The notes beneath the pieces are model-generated. The model was not told where the DNA came from, did not search any database, and saw only the letters and a program-made list of their open reading frames with translations. A stretch of 64,000 nucleotides of DNA, from NCBI GenBank assembly GCA_965222745.1, contig CBDCUW010000004.1, forward strand, positions 2,108,001 through 2,172,000, in the 5' to 3' direction. A program made the position numbers and the translations under genes. Every line of letters starts with the position of its first letter. The stretch's first letter is position 1. This stretch comes from CBDCUW01 sp965222745. Lineage in GTDB: Bacteria > Planctomycetota > Planctomycetia > Pirellulales > Pirellulaceae. Below are positions 7,943 to 18,600 of this stretch, piece after piece.

Positions 7943-8008
7943 GTAGCGAAAGTCGCCAGGACTTTCGGCGATTCACGCGCGGCCGAAACTCTTGGCGAGT
8001 TTCGCTAC
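7943..8008. repeat. 66-bp imperfect palindromic intergenic repeat
   Basis: The left arm begins GTAGCGAAAGTCGCCAGGAC; the reverse complement of the right arm begins GTAGCGAAACTCGCCAAGAG. The two arms of about 27 bases differ at only a few positions and would fold into a long hairpin with a short GC-rich loop. It lies 20 bases beyond the stop of the redoxin fusion gene (minus strand) and before the methyltransferase start, so it may also end transcription. The design resembles REP/MITE-like dispersed elements of planctomycete genomes. No second copy was noticed in this window. Confidence 0.75.
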
Positions 8009-8028
8009 CCTAGAATTAGCCCGTGCTT

Positions 8029-9969
8029 CTACCCGCCCGCTGCTACCTCCTGGCGAGTCAGGATGTTGTCGCTGTTTTTGTCCAACTGTTGAAACGTCGG
8101 AAGCAGCGCCTTCGGCGTGTCTGCTCGTGTGATTCTGCCGTCTTTGTCTTGATCAAGCTGATCAAACTTCCGCAGCTTCGCCGTGTTGCCTGCGAAATCG
8201 GCGACACGCTGGCGAAGCGTTTTCGCCTGGCCGTCTTTCGCGATCGGTACGGCGTAGTGGTAGTACCCGATCATCATTTCATCCCAGGTTTGATCGCCCC
8301 ATTTGACGGTCGCCGTCGGGTCGGGGTTGTTCAAATTCGCTTCGCTGTTATCGAACGTTGCCGTGCAAACGAAGTAGGCGTCTTTGGGAACCTGCCTGGG
8401 CTGGGCCAGCGCGTAGGTGGTTTGCCAGTTGAAATCGTAAGCTGGGATGTCCAATACCGTTTCCGTTTTTCCACTCGGCAAGTGCAGATCGTAGCGGTAG
8501 GACTTGCCGCGGACGTGCATGTGCGGACTCAGGCTTAGCAACGTCGCATTTGCTGGGAATCGTGGGCCGGTGGCGTCGGTCTGGTAATTGGCATCACCCG
8601 GCGGGATCTGAAATCGAGACTGCACGGCGCTGGTGGTAACGACCTCGTGCGTTACTTCCTTGGGATCTACAAGCACAATTCCCAATTGAGACTGATCCCG
8701 TTGGGGAGTCCCGACCGGCGTGTAGTGAACCTGGAAAATCAACTCGCTGCCGGCCGGAATCTTCTTTGCGTATCCCTTGGGGGCGAGTTCCAAGCGGGCT
8801 CCCGGCACGTATCCCACTAAAAAGCCGCGTGCGCCGTTCAGACCGCGGCGTTGTCCTTTGGGCACGGCAAAAGCCAGGATGTGATGAACCACTTCTCGAT
8901 TGCCCGGCTTGAGTTCCGCCGCCTCCATCCAGACATCTTGCTCAAACTTTGGATCGACACGGAAATACTGATATCGCACCGCCCCGGTGGCCGGCACATC
9001 AAACGGCTGGGGGCTGACGGAAAAGACGTGATCGGGCTGGCGCGGCAATTGCCAGCCATCGACCTTCGGGGGAAGCTTCGGCAGGTCACTCAAATCGCCG
9101 GCCGGTGCGCCGGCATCGGCCCAGGCGTACAACGTTTCCTTTTCCTGCTGCGTCATGCGGCGATCATTGGCGAACTTCGTATGATCGCCGCTGGCATGCC
9201 AAGGCGGCATGCGGCCTTCACGAACCACCTCGGCAATCATGTCCGACCACCCGGCAACCTCGTCGTAGTCGGACAACGAAAAGGGCGCGATCTCTCCGTC
9301 GCGATGACATTCGACACATCGCTTGTTCAGAATGTGGGCAACGTCGCCGCCAAAGGTCACTTTGGCTTCGCCGCTGGCCTGCTTCGTGCGTCCAATGATG
9401 CAACCGACGGCCGATGTACGTTTCAATGCCACCTTGCGTCCCGACAGTAGCTGGTCTAGCGCGATTTTCAGGTCGTGACGGCGCGGTTGATCGCGGACGT
9501 AGCCGATTCCGTATTGATCGTCGACGCGGCCTCGATAACGAAGCTTTCGTGAAGCATCAAAAACAAAGATCTCCGGCGTCCGTTCCGCGCCGATTTTGTC
9601 CGCAAACTGGTTGCCGGCATCTTTCAGTACTGGAAACTCCAGTTTCTGACGCATCGCAAACGAAGCGATTTCTTCAAGCGAATCCTGACGATTGCTCATC
9701 ACGGCAATCACTCGAACCGAACGAGCCTCATACGCCTCGGCAATCTCCGCCAGCCGAACTGAATAGAGCTTGGCAAGCGGACACTCTGTTCCCAAAAACG
9801 CCACGACCAACAACGAATCATCCTTGAAATCGTCCAGCGTCCAGGTGCGACCACGAAAGTCGACCAGGTCGATTTGGTCAAGCGACACCACGCCAAGCGT
9901 TTGCTCGGCGGCGCGACCATGAACGCTTGTCAGCAATACAGCCAAAATCGGAACAATCCAACGATACAT
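8029..9969 (-). CDS. Secreted redoxin / cytochrome c / copper-monooxygenase-like / EF-hand fusion
   Basis: 646 residues with a signal peptide (about 1-20). Residues 25-180 form an AhpC/TSA-type redoxin domain with Cys63 in TECPLAK. Residues 205-295 hold a c-type haem site, CVECH (218-222), with PFSLSDYDEV and MPPWHA as in planctomycete cytochromes. Residues 300-575 resemble the two-domain copper type II ascorbate-dependent monooxygenase fold: HH at 362-363, QVHYTP with His415, and SPHMH with His483 and His485. The C-terminus has two EF-hand-like loops, DQDKDGRIT (about 606) and DKNSDNILT (about 630). It should act in the periplasm as a redox enzyme on an unknown substrate. The fusion is typical of planctomycetes and acidobacteria. 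Confidence 0.85.
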   Translation of the reverse strand: MYRWIVPILAVLLTSVHGRAAEQTLGVVSLDQIDLVDFRGRTWTLDDFKDDSLLVVAFLGTECPLAKLYSVRLAEIAEAYEARSVRVIAVMSNRQDSLEEIASFAMRQKLEFPVLKDAGNQFADKIGAERTPEIFVFDASRKLRYRGRVDDQYGIGYVRDQPRRHDLKIALDQLLSGRKVALKRTSAVGCIIGRTKQASGEAKVTFGGDVAHILNKRCVECHRDGEIAPFSLSDYDEVAGWSDMIAEVVREGRMPPWHASGDHTKFANDRRMTQQEKETLYAWADAGAPAGDLSDLPKLPPKVDGWQLPRQPDHVFSVSPQPFDVPATGAVRYQYFRVDPKFEQDVWMEAAELKPGNREVVHHILAFAVPKGQRRGLNGARGFLVGYVPGARLELAPKGYAKKIPAGSELIFQVHYTPVGTPQRDQSQLGIVLVDPKEVTHEVVTTSAVQSRFQIPPGDANYQTDATGPRFPANATLLSLSPHMHVRGKSYRYDLHLPSGKTETVLDIPAYDFNWQTTYALAQPRQVPKDAYFVCTATFDNSEANLNNPDPTATVKWGDQTWDEMMIGYYHYAVPIAKDGQAKTLRQRVADFAGNTAKLRKFDQLDQDKDGRITRADTPKALLPTFQQLDKNSDNILTRQEVAAGG

Positions 9970-10237
9970 TTTCTACTTTCACCTGGAACTTGCGAGCATG
10001 ATCGACGAGCGGAAACCATCTTGTGACGATGGTGGTCACCATACCGACTGCTTCAGAATAGGCCCACCGCGATTCGGTGTCGCCGATCCGTTACAAGATG
10101 ATACTTGTCGGCAGCGAGATTGGTTTCGCCGTCATCGAATGGACTCGGCTGTTTTGCTGGTCTAAATTGATGCCGGATCTCCGCCGCCACCGCTCTTCCA
10201 GTCACCATCCGCCCGATCTGAGTCGAGGAACGTAAAC
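9970..10237. other. Divergent intergenic region
   Basis: Region between the minus-strand redoxin fusion and the plus-strand lipoprotein gene, expected to hold both promoters. A purine-rich GAGGAA ribosome-binding site precedes the lipoprotein ATG. Nothing else recognisable. Confidence 0.4.
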
Positions 10238-10423
10238 ATGAAGTGTGGCCAATTCGTTTCCACCCTGCTTTTGCTCGTCGGTTCGGCGAGCCTGTTCGTG
10301 GGGTGCGGAGGCGGCGAAGCAACTGTCATGCCAACCGATGAACGTCCGATCATGACCGACGCCGAGGAAAAGGAATACGAACAGACAACCATGGGCTCGG
10401 TTGACGACGAGGCCCAAAACTAG
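10238..10423 (+). CDS. Small lipoprotein
   Basis: 61 residues: MKCGQFVSTLLLLVGSASLFVGC forms a lipoprotein signal with the lipobox LFVGC. An acidic mature peptide of under 40 residues follows. A good ribosome-binding site (GAGGAACG) precedes the ATG. Such tiny secreted proteins commonly sit beside DUF1559 genes in planctomycetes, and here the DUF1559 gene follows by about 170 bases on the same strand. Function is unknown; a partner or inner-face anchor for the pilin-like product is speculative. Confidence 0.75.
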   Translation: MKCGQFVSTLLLLVGSASLFVGCGGGEATVMPTDERPIMTDAEEKEYEQTTMGSVDDEAQN

Positions 10424-10589
10424 CCAAATGGCCCACGCACCCCCTGTTTTGGCGGAGCGTATGTCCCCGTGAAGGTGTCGCGGTGAGAAGATTTTTTGCC
10501 GGCCGAGCTCCTCCCAGGTCTCATCGAAGGGCAATAATAGCCGGTCACGTTTTCTAGCATTGTTGGTTGGATTTTCGGGAGCGCGCCGG

Positions 10590-11825
10590 ATGAGCAGGCC
10601 TTTGTCGCGACGGGTCGGATTCACGCTTGTAGAACTGTTGGTGGTGATCGCGATCATCGGAGTTCTGATCGGACTCCTTCTTCCCGCCGTCCAAGCGGCG
10701 CGCGAGGCGGCGCGTCGGATGAGCTGCAGCAACAATTTCAAACAGATCGGTTTGGCGCTGCACAACTATCACTCCTCCTTCAAAAACCTGCCCATGCAAT
10801 CGGGAGGAACTTATGACTTCTGGACGCCCAGCCGCGGCAGCATCAACAACACCTGGGGCGACAACAATCGTTTTCGACTCAGCTGGCTGGTCGGTTTGAC
10901 ACCTTTCATCGAGCAGCAAACGATCTGGGAAACGATATCGCGAGAGTGGGACGACGATGGCGACGGGGCATACGATTGGCCGGCGATGGGGCCGCGGCCC
11001 TGGGCGGCGGCTTACGATCCGTGGGCGACCAACATTCCCACGCTTCGTTGTCCCAGTGATCCAGGCAACAGCCCACCCGGAATCGGTCGCACGAATTACG
11101 CGGCGAACATCGGCGATTCGACCGACTGGGTCAGTCACGGGTTTTGGCGTTGGCACCAGGGTGCCTGGGACCAGGATCACCTGTTGCAGGCCGACGCCGC
11201 GAACCGAGGTTTTTTCTACAACCGCAAAATGATGAAGTTTCGGGACATCGTCGACGGTTTGGCGACCACGGTTGCGGCGGGTGAGATCGTTACCGGACTG
11301 GGCAATCGCGAAATCAAAGCCGATCCGCTTTTTGGAATCGGGTACCAAAACATTCACAGCAATCCCAGCGCATGCGCGGATCGGCCCGACACCATCGATC
11401 CCGATCGGCCGCAACACTGGCATCCGTCGATCGTCAATGCGACGGCCGATCCCCACCTGGGTAGCGAAGGCTGGAGACGTGGGTTTCGCTGGTGCGATTC
11501 GGTTCCGGTTTACACCAGCATGACCACGATCCTGCCGCCCAATCGCGAAGTATGCATTGGCGGTGGCGGAGATTTTGACACTGGTGTTCTTCCTCCCAGC
11601 AGCCGGCATCCCGGTGGAACCCATGTCTTGATGGGAGACGGTTCGGTCATCTTCATCACCGATTCGATCGATGCGGGCAACTCGCGGCATCCGGTCGTTC
11701 GAAGCAATCCTGCGTTGAACAATTCGCTTCGCAGTACAACGCCTGGATCCGAAAGTCCCTATGGGCTTTGGGGCGCGATTGGTACTCGCGAGATGAAGGA
11801 AGTGATCGAAGAGGAACTGAACTAG
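10590..11825 (+). CDS. DUF1559 domain protein with type IV pilin-like N-terminus
   Basis: 411 residues from MSRPLSRR. The N-terminus GFTLVELLVVIAIIGVLIGL is the class III prepilin signal and methylation site. The DUF1559 core follows: LLPAVQAAREAARRMSC, then LHNYH, with the later features SRHPGGTHVLMGDGSV and a C-terminal GLWGAIGTRE. DUF1559 proteins are greatly expanded in planctomycetes and are thought to form or associate with pilus or pseudopilus structures at the surface. The ATG at 10590 is chosen because GGAG lies eight bases upstream; a TTG 30 bases further up is less likely. It follows the small lipoprotein gene. Confidence 0.95.
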   Translation: MSRPLSRRVGFTLVELLVVIAIIGVLIGLLLPAVQAAREAARRMSCSNNFKQIGLALHNYHSSFKNLPMQSGGTYDFWTPSRGSINNTWGDNNRFRLSWLVGLTPFIEQQTIWETISREWDDDGDGAYDWPAMGPRPWAAAYDPWATNIPTLRCPSDPGNSPPGIGRTNYAANIGDSTDWVSHGFWRWHQGAWDQDHLLQADAANRGFFYNRKMMKFRDIVDGLATTVAAGEIVTGLGNREIKADPLFGIGYQNIHSNPSACADRPDTIDPDRPQHWHPSIVNATADPHLGSEGWRRGFRWCDSVPVYTSMTTILPPNREVCIGGGGDFDTGVLPPSSRHPGGTHVLMGDGSVIFITDSIDAGNSRHPVVRSNPALNNSLRSTTPGSESPYGLWGAIGTREMKEVIEEELN

Positions 11826-11921
11826 CGTCTAGCGCCGAGAGGTGGTTGCCGGTGAACCAGTCGATTGAACCGATACGGAGCTTGGCGTGACCACGTCCGA
11901 ACCAACCGTGGTTGCAAACTG

Positions 11922-12488
11922 ATGGATTCGACTTCGGTGAGTTTGCTGGAGCGACTACGTGATCCTGGCGACGCAGAAGCCTGGAAACGATTCGTTCATC
12001 TTTACGCTCCGCTGGTCTTTCATTGGGGCCGGCGTCGCGGACTTGATGCTGCCGACTCAGCCGATTTGGTGCAGGAGGTGATGGCTACGCTCGTCCGCGC
12101 TCTTCCCGATTTTCGGTATGACTCTGGCGGACGATTCCGCGGTTGGCTACGAACGCTCACGATCAACAAAGCGACCGATCTTCATCGGCAAAACAAAGCC
12201 AGTTCGGCACGTACCAATGTAGCGGAGCTTGATGGTCCGACCGAACCGTCTGCGGCCGACCTGTTCGAAGAAGAGGAGTATCGCCGGTATCTCGTTCGCC
12301 GCGCCTTCGACCTTGTGCATTCGGACATCGACGAGGTGACGTGGACAGCATGCAGACTGCAGGTGATGGAGGGAAAAAAGGCGGCAGATGCCGCTCGTGA
12401 GCTTGGCATCACCATCAACAGTGCGTACCTGGCAAAGTCTCGTGTGTTGGCACGGCTCCGCAAAGAATTGGAGGGATTCCTGGAGTAA
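11922..12488 (+). CDS. ECF-type RNA polymerase sigma factor
   Basis: 188 residues from MDSTSVSLLERLRDPGDAEA. Region 2 is recognisable (FVHLYAPLVFHWGRRRGL, DSADLVQEVMATL, then RFRGWLRTLTINKATD). The C-terminal region 4 has a helix-turn-helix, KAADAARELGITINSAYLAK, followed by SRVLARLRKEL. This is the planctomycete sigma-70/ECF type that typically precedes a large surface protein and a Ser/Thr kinase carrying a zinc-finger-like start. Those are exactly the next genes, so the sigma factor probably directs their transcription and is controlled by the kinases. That link is inferred from position. Confidence 0.9.
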   Translation: MDSTSVSLLERLRDPGDAEAWKRFVHLYAPLVFHWGRRRGLDAADSADLVQEVMATLVRALPDFRYDSGGRFRGWLRTLTINKATDLHRQNKASSARTNVAELDGPTEPSAADLFEEEEYRRYLVRRAFDLVHSDIDEVTWTACRLQVMEGKKAADAARELGITINSAYLAKSRVLARLRKELEGFLE

Positions 12489-12616
12489 TCGGGGCCCTCA
12501 GGCCGCCAAAAATTCCCCTAAAAATACTTGCGGAGTCTGACAGAAAGCCGAGTCCAACTGCGTAGATCGTTGTGGTTTCACTAACATTTGAATATGCCAC
12601 AACCTGGAAACGCATC

Positions 12617-15600
12617 ATGAATGGGCCTTCTTTCTTCGCGATTTCGCGATCTCTTGGGCGTAGGAAGACGCCCCATATCACTCGCCGGAAACAAGCGAGA
12701 AGGCGTCTGATCGAAACGCTCGAACCAAGGCACCTGTTGGCCGCGTTAACCTGGAATACCGATTCGGACGGCGATTGGCACGACCCAGGCAATTGGATCG
12801 ACGAGCAGGGCAATGCAGGTGTTCCAGGTTTCAATGACACGGTCGTCATCGATCGTGGTGCGGCTGATCCCACGGTAACGGTGAACGCTGACGCCGTCGC
12901 TCGTTCGATTCGTTCAACGGAGCGTCTTTTGGTGAACAACAGCGAGATTCGATCGGTTGGATCAGCCGAACTGGCGGTGTTGGAACTGAACGCGGCGACA
13001 TTTACCATCAACTCGCAGTCGACGATCACCGATCGACTGAACTGGACAAGCGGCGAACTGAATATCCTGCCGGGACTGACGATCGCGGCCGGCGCCGTAC
13101 TTGATGCCTCCGCGGCCGGCTCCAAAACTCTCACTGGCCGGCTGGACAATTTTGGCGAGGTGGTTCAGTCCACGACAATGGATCTGTTTCGCGTCACGAT
13201 CGACAACCATACTGGTGCTCGATGGGATCTGCAGGGCGATGTCGGTTTGCACTCGACCAGCGACTCGATGTTCCACAACTCCGGCACTCTGCGAAAGGTC
13301 GCCGGTTCGGGTGAGTCGCGGTTTACAGGCTCGTTCTCCACCTCGATCCGTTTCAACCACCGCGGCGGCACGATTGATGTGCAAAGCGGAACACTTCGGC
13401 TTACCGGATCGGAGCGTCAACATCGGATCGATCATGGCGCAACATTCCTGGTCGCCCAGGGTGCGGTCCTCGACTTGACCGGTGGCAATGATTCGGCCTA
13501 CTACTCAGGCTACTATTCGGGCATCGGCGCCGGTTCGGTTGTCTTGAATTCCGGCACACTCCGCACCGATCGAACGGGCAACCCTGGCGCGGCCGTGTTC
13601 GATTTTCCTGTCGGCATGTTTGTCTGGACCGATGGCAGCGTGTTGGGTAGCGCAGCGGCACCGCTTGTTAATCGCGGGACGATCACGGTGTCTGGGCAGG
13701 GCAATCCACGGCTCGAGAACCACTTGATTAACGAAGGGCTGATCGAGTTGCAAGCGGGGCTGACCGGGGTTACGTCAACGGAGCTACGCAACGAACCAGA
13801 TGCGTTGATCGATATTCAAGCAGATATCATGCTTGACACCATCCAGCTGACCAATGCCGGAACGATCTCTAAGTCCGGAGGAGCGGGCGAATCGCTTTTC
13901 GGCCTATTTTCCAATGTCATGTTCGTGCAGCAGGGCAGCCTGGACGTTCGATCGGGACGGCTCAAGTTTGTGGGATCGATCACCATCGACACCGCCGCAG
14001 CCGTCGTGGTCGCATCGGGTGCGGTCATCGAACTTGCACCCCGTCTCGACAGCTTTGGCGGTGGTGCGCTCTTTGGTGGTGGACGCCTGAGCGGCTCGGG
14101 TGACGGCCGCGTGGAACTAACGACGGGGCTGCAAGCACTCGAGGAGAATCCACTTCGACTGAATTTTCCTGAGGGGATGTTTCATTGGATCGGCGCCGTC
14201 GACGGCATGAGCCACGGAAGCGTTGTGAATGAGGGATCCATCACCCTTGTCGGTCCGGAACCGATCAATGCTCGCGTGAACTTGACCAACCGGGGAACGA
14301 TCATTCAAAGCGCCGATGCCGCCTTCTCTCTCAAGCAGACCTCGTTCATCGTCAACGACGGACTCTGGGATATCCGCGGCGATGCAGACCTGGAGATCGT
14401 CAACTTCCAATCCTTCGGCTCGACCTTCTTCAACCTGGGAACGCTTCTCAAGTCGGCCGGCAGCGAAGTTTCCACCATCAGTGGAAATTTTGGCCGAGGC
14501 ACGTTCTTCAGCAATGCCGGGGTGGTCGACGTGCGCAGTGGCGTTCTGGAAATTGCCGTTCCGGTCAAACAACTCGATGCCGCAGGCACACTTCACGGCG
14601 GCCAATGGGTGGCCGGCCCCGGATCAACGATTCGAATCCTTGACGCCAACGATGCGGTGCCTTCGATCACCACCAACCTGGCCGGGATTTCGCTGGAAGG
14701 AAGCCTTTCCACATTTGCCAACCTTTCCGGACTCGTTGAGAACGGCGGAACACTGCAGCTGCGGGGCGGCCGAGACTTGGCTACCGCCGGCGATCTGGTG
14801 AATGGGGTTGAACGAACATCCACGCAGGTCGCTGGTATCCATGTCCGGGGAACCAACCGACTGATCGCCCTGGCAGTGGACCCGCTAAACGATCAGTACT
14901 TTCAATTGAGGCGAGGCGAGAGCATTCGGCGGTTCACGGCCGACGGCACGGAGATACTGCCCGCGATTCCCAGACCCGGTGGACTGGTGGACAGTGTTTC
15001 GGATCTGGAATTCACCACTTCCCCCATCAACGTCGGGGGCACACTCGTACCGTCCGGCAGCCTGATCTATATCAGCGGGCAGAACAGTCCGCCGATGGTC
15101 TACGCTCTGGACGTTGCCTCCGGTGAAACCATTGCTTCGGTAGCGTTGGATGATGTCCCCGCATCCACGCCTGGAATTGCAGTTGATTCGTCGAGCGGTA
15201 GGATCTTTGTCTTGAGCCGGTCGGCCGGCGACAACATTCACGAAGTCGATCCATCGACCGGTGTGATCATTCAATCGCTTTCGGCCGCTCCTCAAGGGAG
15301 TCCTAGCTTCAACGTCGAATTCGGCGATATTGAGGTCGTCGGCGAGACGGGCAACCTGCTTGTTGTTGGCAGCGGGCAACCCGTCCTCCGAGAACTTACC
15401 CCGACTGGAGAGTTGGTTCGGGACATGGACCTCGCCAATTCGGGCATCAGCTCCGTTGCAAACACGCTGACACTTTCAGCACTTGCCTTGAACGACGTCA
15501 CCGGCGAGCTGCGGGTGCAAAATGAACACTCTGTCCTTGCAATACTACATCCCCTAGAGACGGCGACGCGGGGAACAATCCGTATTGGTTCGGGTAGCAC

Positions 15601-18600
15601 GCTGTCGGTCAACGGTCATTTCGTCGACCGCAGCCCCAACTCGCTGCACTTTCAAGTTGCCGGACGTCCCAGCAGTGGTGGCTTCGGTACACTGAGGATA
15701 ACCGGTGATGCGGACCTTGGTGGCAACATCGAAGTTGAAACGGTAGACGGATTCGGGCCGACCGCGGGTGATGCCTATGACATCATCAGCTACGCAAATC
15801 GAAATGGACCGGAACCGTCCTTCAGCGGAGTGGACCCGCTCTTCGATCCCCGCGTCGAATCCAATCGGGTTGTTCTCAACGCGCTTGCCACGGCATCCGA
15901 TCTCGCCATCGATGGAGGATCGATCTCGGCGCCTCCGACCGCTCGGCCGGGCGAATCACTGACGGTTTCGTACACCGTGCAGAACCTATCCAACACGGAG
16001 TTGCCGGGAGGATGGTTCGATTCCGCATTCTTGTCTCGCGACCGCGCCCTCTCGGCGGATGACCTGCTGATCGGCAGTGCCAGACGCATACAACCGATCG
16101 GGGGTCATGGTAGCTATCAGGTGGCGATCGACGGTGTCATGCCGCCGGTGGTCGACGGCGAATGGTTTGTGATCGGTGTCTCGGACGCTGCGCGAACTGT
16201 CGCCGATGTCGATCGGGGTAACAACTGGGCAATCGCTGCGGCTACCTTGAAATCAACCGTGCCGGTAATTGCGATTGGCGAGTCGATCACGGAGGCCATG
16301 GAGGCAGGCACCTCTCGCTACTATCGGCTTGACGTTTCAGCACAACCGGCGACCACACATTTATCGTGGCAAGCCGATACAGCGAATGCGTCGTTGGAGC
16401 TGTTTGTCGATCAGGGGCGACTTCCATCCCGGTCCCGATTCGCAGGCCGAAGCAGCGAGCGCGATTCGCCGGTGGCGTCGATTCGAGTTGAATTCTTTGA
16501 TCAGCCGACCTACGTGTTGGCCTATGCGCGACAAAATCAGGGTTCGTTCACTGCAACACTCTCCGCTTCCATCCCACCTCTGTCGATAGATCGGGTGGCT
16601 CGGCAAAGCATCGGAAACGAGGGGACGGCGACCATCGAGTTGTTCGGCAGCCGTCTTTCGAATGATCTGGAATACCAACTGGTAGGAGGCCAGAGAACAC
16701 TGGTGGCGGTCAATCGTCTGGCAGGCAACACCGGTGAGAACGCCTGGGCGACATTTGATGTCGATGGAGCGCCATTGGGTGATTACGACCTGGAGGCGCG
16801 AGACCCAACATCCGGTCAACAAGTGACGCTTGAAAACGCGATCGAGATTGTCGCCGCCACGCGGAGCGATTTGCTGGTCGAGTTGCTGACACCCAGTCAG
16901 TTTCGAAACCAACGCGTGTTGACCGCAGCGCTGATCTATGAGAACGCGGGAAACGTCGACATGGTGACTCCGGTGGTTACCGTGTTCGCCGCCAACGCGC
17001 TGCTGAATCGCCAGCGGGGAGAGGCCTTCGATGACAACCAACTGCGGTTGCTGGGCGTTCCAGAAAACAGCAATCTTGCCGTGTTGGGCCCAGGCGAGCG
17101 CCGGCGGGTCGAGTTTCGAGTATTCCCCACCGGAGGTGATATCAGTCTACAAGCTCAACATGCGACGTCTCGCACGCAAGCGGTCATTGATTGGGATGCG
17201 ATCGAAGCGGATTTTCGTCCTGACGGCTTACCGGACAATCAGTGGGATCCGTTTTGGATTCCCTTCACCCGGCGTGCGGGAAACACCTGGGAATCCTATC
17301 TGTCATTGCTCGCAGAGTTCGCGGGCGAGGTGGCTTCGCTTGGCGGGGACCCCCAGTCGCTGGACGAGGTTTTTGCCTTAGCAAGGCAATTGACACTTGA
17401 AGAGGAGTCGGCTCTGCGAAGAGGCACAATGCAGGGTGCAGAGGGGCGGCCGGTTGCAAACCAACCGATCTTGTTTCGCAACCTTGCCGACTCGGAAATT
17501 GCGGGTCTAGTGATCACGCGGTCCGATGGCACGTTCGTAATCGGAGGTGTCAGCAGCGGCGAGTACGAACTGACCGCCCAAGGCTACCTGCTGGAACCGG
17601 CTACTATCACCGTTCCGGCGGAACGATCGAATGTTCCACTGATCGTCAGCGCTACCCGTGGCGGCACCGTATCGGGGAGGATTGAACAGCGATCATCCAA
17701 GCGCGGGGTCACCGCTCAATCCGTGACGCTCCAATCGCGAGATGGGACGGTCTTCCTTTCGGCAGCCACCAATTCCGAGGGGAACTTTGAGATTCGCGGT
17801 GTCCCCGCAGGCGAGTATTTCATTTCCACAGACGTGGAAGGATTTGGAGCAACCCGGCAGGAGATTTCCATTGATGGTGGTAGCCTGATCGACGACCTCA
17901 TCATCGAACTCGATCCCGCATCCCAAATTGTCGGTGTCCTACGTACGGACTCCGGCCCGGTAACTCAAGGTCTTGTCGTCGTTACCGACGAATTCGGACT
18001 CTCCCTTTCGGGTGCAGTCTCTCATGATGGAGGTTTTATCTTGGACGGACTTGCTCCGGGGCGCTGGACGGTTCGCGCCGATCTCCCACAACTCTTCGTG
18101 AACGAGCAAACAGTTGAGTTCGCATCCGGTACGACCACCGACCTGGGCGTTCTTGCAGCCCAGGCCGGTTCAACTCTCTTCGTCGATGTTGTCGACTCGT
18201 CGGCGACGGCAGCGGAAGAGCTGTTGGTGGTGGTCGAGGGTGAGAAGTATACGTTCAGCGCGGTGACCAGTACCAGCGGAACTGCGGTGTTTGACAACGT
18301 TCCCCAAGGTACTTTTGCGATCGTCGTCCATGCGGAAAATCACGTTCCTGTATCGCAACCAGTTGAGATCATTGCGGGCGACAACACCGCAAGCATTACC
18401 CTCACTCAAGGTGGAATCATTCGCGGTTCGGTTACCGATGCAAACGATGTTCCGATTGCAGGCATCGATGTTCAGTTCTTCGATGAGGGACTCGACGGTT
18501 TTGCGCAGCAATCGGCAGTGAAAACGGACGAAAACGGTAACTTCGAGATCTTGCCATTGGACTTCGGTACGTATGCGGTGTCGGTGGGGAACGCATGGGG

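Noticed and set aside
10554..11690. 378-codon minus-strand frame antisense to the DUF1559 gene
   Set aside because: Antisense shadow; the DUF1559 reading is unmistakable.
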